A model generated the notes under the pieces. The model was not told the origin of the DNA. It did not search any database and worked only from the letters and a program-made list of their open reading frames with translations. The translations under genes were made by a program, and so were the position numbers. Positions 41,301 through 45,897 of a stretch of 45,897 nt of DNA are shown here, in pieces (position 1 is the stretch's first letter; the number at the start of each line of letters is the position of its first letter). This DNA is from Methanobacteriota archaeon (GTDB taxonomy: Archaea > Thermoplasmatota > Poseidoniia > Poseidoniales > Poseidoniaceae), in contig PAOW01000022.1 of the NCBI GenBank assembly GCA_002710015.1, positions 1 to 45,897 on the forward strand. Direction: 5' to 3'.

Positions 41301-44285
41301 AGTCACGAATACTGTGGTAAACTCTGAACAAGTTCCTTCCTTCGCTCGATTCAATAAATCAAAAGTAATGTCGGCCTGAGGCGCAACTCCACTTCCGTTG
41401 TAATTTCTCTTGAAGTCATAAGTTGCATTTCCTTCTTTTAGGAACGTTGCAATGGCTTCGGCCTTTGAATATGCATCTGATGCTCCAGCATTGCTTATCA
41501 CATCATTTGTTAAGTTTGAAACAAATGACTCTGATAGGGAGCTGTTGGTAAACTCATCTGGCAATAATGTTTCATAATTTGATGAGGACCCAGGTATGGT
41601 ATTGGGTGCTAGTGTACTCCAATCGAACCAATATTCGTATTCCTCAACCCATATTGCATCTAAAAGGCCAGCAGTAATCTGGTACCCATGTGTATCGTTT
41701 GTTCTAGACATGGCTAATGATGCATCAGACCAGAACGTTATGTTGTATAGGTATGCAGACATTGGGACTTTTCCACTCATCATTGGATTAGAAAATTCGA
41801 CATTCCATGCTACTGTATCATTCGCATAATTTGATGATGCCAGGTTTGAGAAATTAGTATATGGGACATTAATTTGTGTAGCAGGGTGCGCATCGGTCTC
41901 TAGACCATATGCGGCACCTGTGTAGTAATCATATGTGTGAATCCTCCACATGTGCTCTCTATCCAAGTCAACTACACCACTTGTGTTGTTTGCCCAGAAT
42001 ATGATATCATTTTGCACCACATCGTCAGTCGGGTCAAACGGGTCAAATGGAGAGCCTTGGCAATTTGAAAACCAAAATTGTTGTGGACATTCGTCACCAT
42101 CTAACATCCCGCCTCCATCTGTATCGGGGTTTCGCCAATCTGTTCCAGTTTGATTTTCGACAGCATCTGGAATCGAGTCACCATCGAAGTCGTCCGGGAA
42201 TATATCGTCTGAAGGGTCGCTTTCCGGGTTAGTAGAGTCAAAATACTCTTGCTTGTCGTTGACACCACCTGCATCAGTATCGATGTTGTCGTCATCTGTT
42301 ACCCAAGCATCTTGGCTACCGTTAGTGATTCCAATCCATGAATTATCACAACCTGTCGATGTTTCGAAGTAATTATTCAATCCATCTCCATCATCGTCAA
42401 GATTGTTATCGCACGGTTCGAGGGGATCTGTTCCAACCAAAACCTCATCGAAATCATTTACTCCGTCGCCATCTGAATCAAACAAAGTGGGATTAGAGAA
42501 GTAACCGAAAACTCCCAGTGTTTCTTCCCAATCTGCTAAACCATCGCCATCCGTATCAGCGTAGTCATCGTCACAATAGCTGGGGAATACGCCAGTTGTG
42601 AGATCGTGACACCATGAATTATTCCAACTTTCAACAGACGTTGCTCCAGCAGGTGGCGCTACAAATACTCCCTGCAGAACATTGTTGACTTCAGAACCAT
42701 ATGAAAACTGAGTGTAAGTGCCGGAACTATTGTAGTATCCAATCCCTCCACCTGGAGAAAACCCTGAGCCGTCTACGAGAGTTAATTGCTTTGATCCTGA
42801 ATTATACGCCCCAGCTCCTATTGAAGATGCAAAATTAATCACAGAGTCACAAGGATCCGTGCCATGTGTCATATTCAACTCATCACCATCATTTACCCCG
42901 CCGAAGTCAGTATCAGCAACATTCCAAAGGGTACATGACAAGTTTTCCTGCCAGTTCTCAATTCCATCATTGTCGAAATCACCAGAATCTTCTCTTCTGG
43001 TTGGATCAGTTTCGTTCGTATCGACTACCCCGTTACCATTAACGTCTTCATCACCATCATCGAACGCATCTCCATCTGTGTTGTTGTTCCGAGGGTCGCT
43101 AGGTTGGGCAGGAAAACCATACTGTCCGTTGACTTCGATGCCGTCATTAACGCCATCTGCGTCTGTATCTGGATTTGTAGGGTCTGTCAGTAGCGTGAGC
43201 GCTTCATGTGAATCATTTAGACCATCGTTATCTGTATCGGAATCAAGAGGATTTGTGGAAGTTATACCATCTGTTTCTGCCGTCAAAGTTGCACATCCAC
43301 CCGGCCCTATTCCTTGGTGTGGAGAACAAGGAGTAGTTGTCTCTGTGTAAGAACCATCTGGACCTGGTCGATAACATGGCTGTCCACCACAAGTTGTTGT
43401 CCAAGATGGATTGATGTATTCATAGATGTTGATCAGTCCGTCACCGTCTGGGTCACCGTTTGCTCCATCTGCATTGGATGCGGATGTAGCATTCAGACCA
43501 TTTGAAGCCTCCCAGCCATCTGGCATGCCATCACCATCTGTATCCCATCCATTAGGGTCCTCATCATACACTCCATCGCCATCATCATCATTTGTAGCAC
43601 AATCTGCATCACCATCAAAGTCATTGTCGTTTGAATCTACCATTCCATCTTTATCGTTGTCAAAACCATCTGTGCAAATGTTTCCAACAGGGTCCTCGTC
43701 ACACAGGATTATTGTTCCTGTTCCGTCGGAGCCTGAATCTCCACACGCTAGTTGATTATACTGCATTGCATTTTCTTCATCCCAATTGTTCACGGGAACT
43801 GTTCCGTTCCACCAAACACCATTGTCAAGATACGAAGCAGTTGAACTCAAGTCCCAGTTTGATGGTTGACCATAATTATATTCTTGCAAGTTTGAAAATC
43901 CATCTCCATCGGGATCTCCGATAGCTCCATCATCATTATTTGCCGAAAGTGGATCTAACCCGTATTGCCACTCCCAGCCATCCGGTAATTGGTCATTGTC
44001 CGAGTCCCAGTCATTGGGTTGTGTATTTATCAGATATTCAAGTCCATAAGTCAAGCCATCTCCATCTTGATCGGTAGATGCTAGAGCAGTGAATGACACA
44101 AATTCAATAGAAGCGATTGTGGACATTAGCATAAGTAATGCAAGCGCAATAGATTTCGCTTTCTTTTGACCAAGCCTTAGAGTAATATTTGTTCGCGCTG
44201 AGGAGTGAACGGAGGGCATACTCAAGTCTGACACCAAAGACATCCTCACAGCAAAGGCACTTAATGGAAATGGTGCATTGTTCAT
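35322..44285 (-). CDS. Giant secreted/membrane-anchored surface protein: Ca-binding TSP3-like repeats, transglutaminase-like domain, many Ig-like repeats, TM, cytoplasmic DUF4129-like domain
   Basis: 2987 aa; signal-like SIALALLMLMSTIASIEFVSFTALAS; repeated DxDxDGxxD motifs; EGTCSEFTTVFVTMARLAGLPARFVTGYKGG; repeated beta-sandwich units; WFYAILALLVGAVVAFVIMRRR; DUF4129-like tail MREAIFQCYESLVHVLMGRGFLRRDFETVREFEMAI. Confidence 0.9.
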   Translation of the reverse strand: MNNAPFPLSAFAVRMSLVSDLSMPSVHSSARTNITLRLGQKKAKSIALALLMLMSTIASIEFVSFTALASTDQDGDGLTYGLEYLINTQPNDWDSDNDQLPDGWEWQYGLDPLSANNDDGAIGDPDGDGFSNLQEYNYGQPSNWDLSSTASYLDNGVWWNGTVPVNNWDEENAMQYNQLACGDSGSDGTGTIILCDEDPVGNICTDGFDNDKDGMVDSNDNDFDGDADCATNDDDGDGVYDEDPNGWDTDGDGMPDGWEASNGLNATSASNADGANGDPDGDGLINIYEYINPSWTTTCGGQPCYRPGPDGSYTETTTPCSPHQGIGPGGCATLTAETDGITSTNPLDSDTDNDGLNDSHEALTLLTDPTNPDTDADGVNDGIEVNGQYGFPAQPSDPRNNNTDGDAFDDGDEDVNGNGVVDTNETDPTRREDSGDFDNDGIENWQENLSCTLWNVADTDFGGVNDGDELNMTHGTDPCDSVINFASSIGAGAYNSGSKQLTLVDGSGFSPGGGIGYYNSSGTYTQFSYGSEVNNVLQGVFVAPPAGATSVESWNNSWCHDLTTGVFPSYCDDDYADTDGDGLADWEETLGVFGYFSNPTLFDSDGDGVNDFDEVLVGTDPLEPCDNNLDDDGDGLNNYFETSTGCDNSWIGITNGSQDAWVTDDDNIDTDAGGVNDKQEYFDSTNPESDPSDDIFPDDFDGDSIPDAVENQTGTDWRNPDTDGGGMLDGDECPQQFWFSNCQGSPFDPFDPTDDVVQNDIIFWANNTSGVVDLDREHMWRIHTYDYYTGAAYGLETDAHPATQINVPYTNFSNLASSNYANDTVAWNVEFSNPMMSGKVPMSAYLYNITFWSDASLAMSRTNDTHGYQITAGLLDAIWVEEYEYWFDWSTLAPNTIPGSSSNYETLLPDEFTNSSLSESFVSNLTNDVISNAGASDAYSKAEAIATFLKEGNATYDFKRNYNGSGVAPQADITFDLLNRAKEGTCSEFTTVFVTMARLAGLPARFVTGYKGGTWTGNGYAVFGTDLAQWGEVRLEMSPSSGGDDLGWIPFDACPEPEEIEIANLSWSPTTYDRDGQTEVVVSGTLQYLDNSTAIPDITLRGYVVGVEDVDNVPGSAASFNNLFGTITTDSSGNFAINGTMESAVIPGFATIVIEHIQSGYVSYDGIDLGVFINITDDSLISHLEPGAIDQPVLGAGATTVISGQLLLENNDTGGTENIAGLEVWLDYVSSEDGQTNISGTVGPSGIWEINVTLDELETKTNISATLGFSGWQDNSQPITGPQFHLRPSTHSIILDIRDAPNLTATIEGPTTNNSILQIGEPVYINGTASSFGATPTSLNGSLSFGMRELNGGGTFVELFNKTINGSFAINHTLAINTTFVKAGDVELELVFYPDDLEATDSLNTSGTPWFLQGLLFMELQANPQIRGSEVGIIVLVRDHLGGQFDLNLNGTFTFDFNGTTVNTTVNPESSTISPTFTTDANLFAGDYSFDMIFAGNDFFLASTNTSELRIMGTVDITVTVIDDWSYLGSTTWVIGDITDSVHGNAVLDNDSIIRAQLLTPEGPIDLANGLLNNSTGAYNVTITAPTNLPSSVYDIEIFADFDSLASEGGAYFVWIDSATPPSPPQTPSTTWGIESDVVVNSGPLVNLIATINTTVEIQARITDVADGSNLSGSVVNYILDYGGANISIGSSTSDNEGNATLSWLITGVDPGQYTLRMEVLDDVTAVKSTGATRHYGNFTDINLTVQVSSNIRVDSIPSTVTAGVNFQVIGQVEDGDNSSRNLTTAVAMEIFWLDNPNEKLINGVFTSLNGSFNFSVPTDVLNNGTLRGPRNLIISVVEGSSPFYLTDTSNHSILVQGVTLFENVQPLNPMIVNRGTNVNISLQLVESSNLFQPLSNYTIDVLFDETWLISNITDNQGRTEFVHPIPFDQPLGLITIGLYYNGSFDLLPSQRNVSTVTVRSITIMVVDPIVANPVAGESFSITGTVESDNGSALQLRNGDPLTANVLFTIDGNATGFTLTNGQILANGSWIADITLSSAFRAGSHIAEAQFIPSVNYYSGSSANQSFDSRGYTILTFVKPALDGANQPSLNDRTNRGDNVNARLQLIDNTGAAVVGVQITVNINGTQVSTVSSTDAFGVIDVNLTVPTDVEVGFHNLDANFSGTPGTTGLVGDTATVEFVVLGETVVDITDSSQSITAGETLLVNGTLLDDLDLVLRKNGNNSIAIVYLLIDGVPVSSVQTSDTDGSFAFVWNSPTSISAGDHTISVSFAGGRDWVDPIGEGDSANPDFYLPSIDSVNFTVAVPTKILLLTPSGQVDREEVLTIQGRLLDIVDNPLENQIIEIWLGGEFLTNVTTTSDGSFTAIHPVPADAALGPVLMETRFTGSTGYLPSQNSGTWNIYSQIVVQVNVDSPLAVEQLTTIDGFVGDNQLNPLENMSVLLTVENIAIGNATTDSNGNFSFTWQVPNIFADGNNTVIANVPAQGYYRAGQGNTTFFLAHRSEMSVSISESDVTRTDFWEITGSLYDIDTALNDGLAGETISIYLGDEIVATVVTSLSGEFSTSIRVQSSYSRGDHVMRFEFSGSPGHLPTSTNVTVTVWAEVTVQVDEINSYVIRGDSVENRIFIKGRVTEVGGQGAQINNAILLLGNGFDCSSSSSDSRCINNNVIWDNGIFTMTATAPTWMEPGTVRLNVETPQNGSQYLRAGNIFTDNIQIRITAESKVSIDKVIEGEQEVIRGEISLETITQVDPEIIDGVNGVSISVYLESSDGERIDQTVATTKDGGIAEFIFNNETPYGDTSVHGELIVKMSMAPNSILSDDSVDEFNANYNQGVPVDYEYEGENSSIFQSLWFYAILALLVGAVVAFVIMRRRAESAAKEIADIFSYTAELLAAGDSMREAIFQCYESLVHVLMGRGFLRRDFETVREFEMAIRAALPNLSDEALSSLDNVFEEARYSRHEMGEVDKNNAQEALTRVVGEIQQIGDIPNR

Positions 44286-44298
44286 ACAATAAGAGGGG

Positions 44299-44320
44299 AA
44301 AAATCTCCCCTACGGGGAGA
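44299..44320 (-). terminator. Intrinsic terminator/attenuator-like hairpin with T-tract on minus strand
   Basis: Minus strand TCTCCCC-GTA-GGGGAGA-TTTTT, located between the upstream surface-protein stop (44341) and the giant gene start (44285). Confidence 0.6.
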
Positions 44321-44340
44321 AGTTGACTCTACTTATCTAT

Positions 44341-45897
44341 TCAAATATCTTCCAAATCTTCTAGCAGTTCCAAGTCATCATCAAGGTCTTCTTCGCTCGA
44401 AACAGCATCTGGAATATCATCTAAATTGTCGGATAAATTTTGTATTTCCATTTCTTCCTCCTCCCACATTGAGGCTTCCCGAGCAGAACTTTGACCTCGT
44501 CTGTATACCGCCAAGAAAATAATCAGTAAAATACCAATGTATAAGCCTAGTGTTTGAGGATTGCTGAAGTCTGTTGCGGCGTTTACTATACAATCAAATC
44601 CTTCACACTCAGTTGTAAAGATAAATTGTGGTGTTTGCTTTAGTAAATTAGTGCTTACATTGTCTGCTAATGGCTCTATCGATAGAACTACTGTTGCGTC
44701 TTGCCCTGCCACTACATTCTCTGATGATTTTAATATTAGAGTGAAATCTTGTGTACTAAAAGGATCTATTTCAAGTAGAATTGTATTACCTGATTGAGCG
44801 GAACCGCTCTTAGAGAATTTGGCAGTCCATTCTGAGGGAAGGGATTGAGCTGAAACAATTACGTCAAGCTTGACATTGTTAGAGTTTTCAACTCTAAATT
44901 CATAACTCTGCTCTACATTAGGCAAGAACGGTGTCAGTTCCGTCACTCTTTCAACAAATACTCGACCAGGTTTAACTTCCTCTTTGACCTCAATATGCAT
45001 TGGCAAATCGAAGTATCTAGGGTCTTCGCCGGCAGATACTTCTTCTGTTACTCTGAGGTATAATGTGTGACTACCTGCTAGAACCTTTTCTCTCATCTCA
45101 ATCTTGACTTCGAGATCCGCATAACTTCCAGAGCTAAGTTGTAGTGCGATCACATCTTGTCCGTCGTCGCCTTTTATGCTAAAGTCCCATGAAGCATAGG
45201 CTGGATCTCCGGTATCTTCATTTGTATTTTTGTCAAGTTTGTCAGGAGATATGACTCTCCATGTGTTGTCCCCCGTCTCGTTCGTGCTGTCGGTGATTCT
45301 AACTGTGAAACTCACAGGTTCACCAGGATCGACCGGTCCTACTGAGCCAATGTCCTGCCCATCAGAATCAGAAATTACCTCTGCAAGGATTCCAAAAGTC
45401 CTGTGTACGGTAAATGAAACTACTGAACTCATTTGATCATCACCAGTTGAGAAGCAAATGATTGTGAATAGGCCTATGTCTACATCATCTCTGTTAGTAG
45501 GAGGATAAATTTTTAAAATTAAAGTCAAAGTTTCGTGGGAACCAATGTCTGGGGTAACGGAATATGGTCCCTCAGTCGCAAGTTCAGAGCCAGTGTCATT
45601 GTCGAAAAATGCATATGTCCATGAAGAACTAGGTGTTTCGTCAATCTTCAACCTGTAAGTATCGGTATCAAAACCTGCGTTGAACAAATCGAGATAGAAA
45701 GGCTCACCAGGAATGGTCATGTCTGAGTCTATGTAGTGTGATACTGTCTCATCAAAGGCCTCTGGCCGGTTGGAATCTGCAATTTGTAGCTGGTGGTCCT
45801 CGTCCTCATATACACTCATTCTAGGGGGGGCAAAGACACCTACTTCTTCGATATCCATCACGATTCTCTCTATCACTACTTCTTCTCGAACATTATC
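44341..45897 (-). CDS. Large membrane-anchored surface protein (beta-rich CARDB/NEW3-like repeats, C-terminal TM, acidic tail), N-terminus outside window
   Basis: Frame remains open through the window end (DNVREEVVIERIVMDIEEVGVFAPP...); TM GLYIGILLIIFLAVYRRG; acidic tail EEDLDDDLELLEDLEDI. Confidence 0.8.
   Translation of the reverse strand, partial: DNVREEVVIERIVMDIEEVGVFAPPRMSVYEDEDHQLQIADSNRPEAFDETVSHYIDSDMTIPGEPFYLDLFNAGFDTDTYRLKIDETPSSSWTYAFFDNDTGSELATEGPYSVTPDIGSHETLTLILKIYPPTNRDDVDIGLFTIICFSTGDDQMSSVVSFTVHRTFGILAEVISDSDGQDIGSVGPVDPGEPVSFTVRITDSTNETGDNTWRVISPDKLDKNTNEDTGDPAYASWDFSIKGDDGQDVIALQLSSGSYADLEVKIEMREKVLAGSHTLYLRVTEEVSAGEDPRYFDLPMHIEVKEEVKPGRVFVERVTELTPFLPNVEQSYEFRVENSNNVKLDVIVSAQSLPSEWTAKFSKSGSAQSGNTILLEIDPFSTQDFTLILKSSENVVAGQDATVVLSIEPLADNVSTNLLKQTPQFIFTTECEGFDCIVNAATDFSNPQTLGLYIGILLIIFLAVYRRGQSSAREASMWEEEEMEIQNLSDNLDDIPDAVSSEEDLDDDLELLEDLEDI

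Noticed and set aside
42859-43924. Ser/Pro-rich plus-strand ORFs opposite the giant gene
   Set aside because: Antisense shadow of the repeated DxDGDG codons (GAT/GAC read as ATC/GTC), low complexity.
36000-44080. Repeats in the giant gene considered as a DNA-level tandem repeat/mobile element
   Set aside because: Similarity is at protein level (Ca-binding and Ig-like units) with divergent DNA, so a protein repeat domain rather than a nucleotide repeat.

Overview
The window is about 46 kb of moderately low-GC archaeal DNA. By gene content it is probably a marine Euryarchaeon of the Marine Group II / Poseidoniales type; this is inference, since no database search was possible. It contains: (1) an RNA polymerase operon on the minus strand, tRNA-Lys(TTT) - rpoH - rpoB - rpoA' - rpoA'' (3' end outside the window), in which RpoH and A'' share a near-identical N-terminal extension; (2) a HemK-like methyltransferase fused to a biotin-protein ligase; (3) a divergent FtsZ/tubulin-family protein; (4) a bc/b6f-type operon (CxCH/Reeler-like protein, 2-TM protein, Tat-signal Rieske, cytochrome b) whose last gene fuses a cytochrome b C-terminal domain to an extracytoplasmic domain, a dicluster ferredoxin and two HdrB/HdrD-type CCG domains; (5) a tightly overlapping minus-strand cluster of asnB, GshA-type glutamate-cysteine ligase, saccharopine-dehydrogenase-like, membrane protein, ferredoxin and small membrane protein, in which the dehydrogenase has no in-frame ATG/GTG/TTG before its Rossmann motif; (6) a propionyl-CoA carboxylase / methylmalonyl-CoA mutase accessory region; (7) gdhA; (8) a tandem ribbon-helix-helix regulator with a palindromic operator, followed by a roughly 230-nt stretch with five hairpins (candidate ncRNA); (9) an XPD/DinG-type helicase; (10) a giant 2987-aa surface protein (Ca-binding repeats, degenerate transglutaminase domain, Ig-like repeats, TM, DUF4129-like tail) preceded by another large surface protein. 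All functional calls come from motif recognition by eye.
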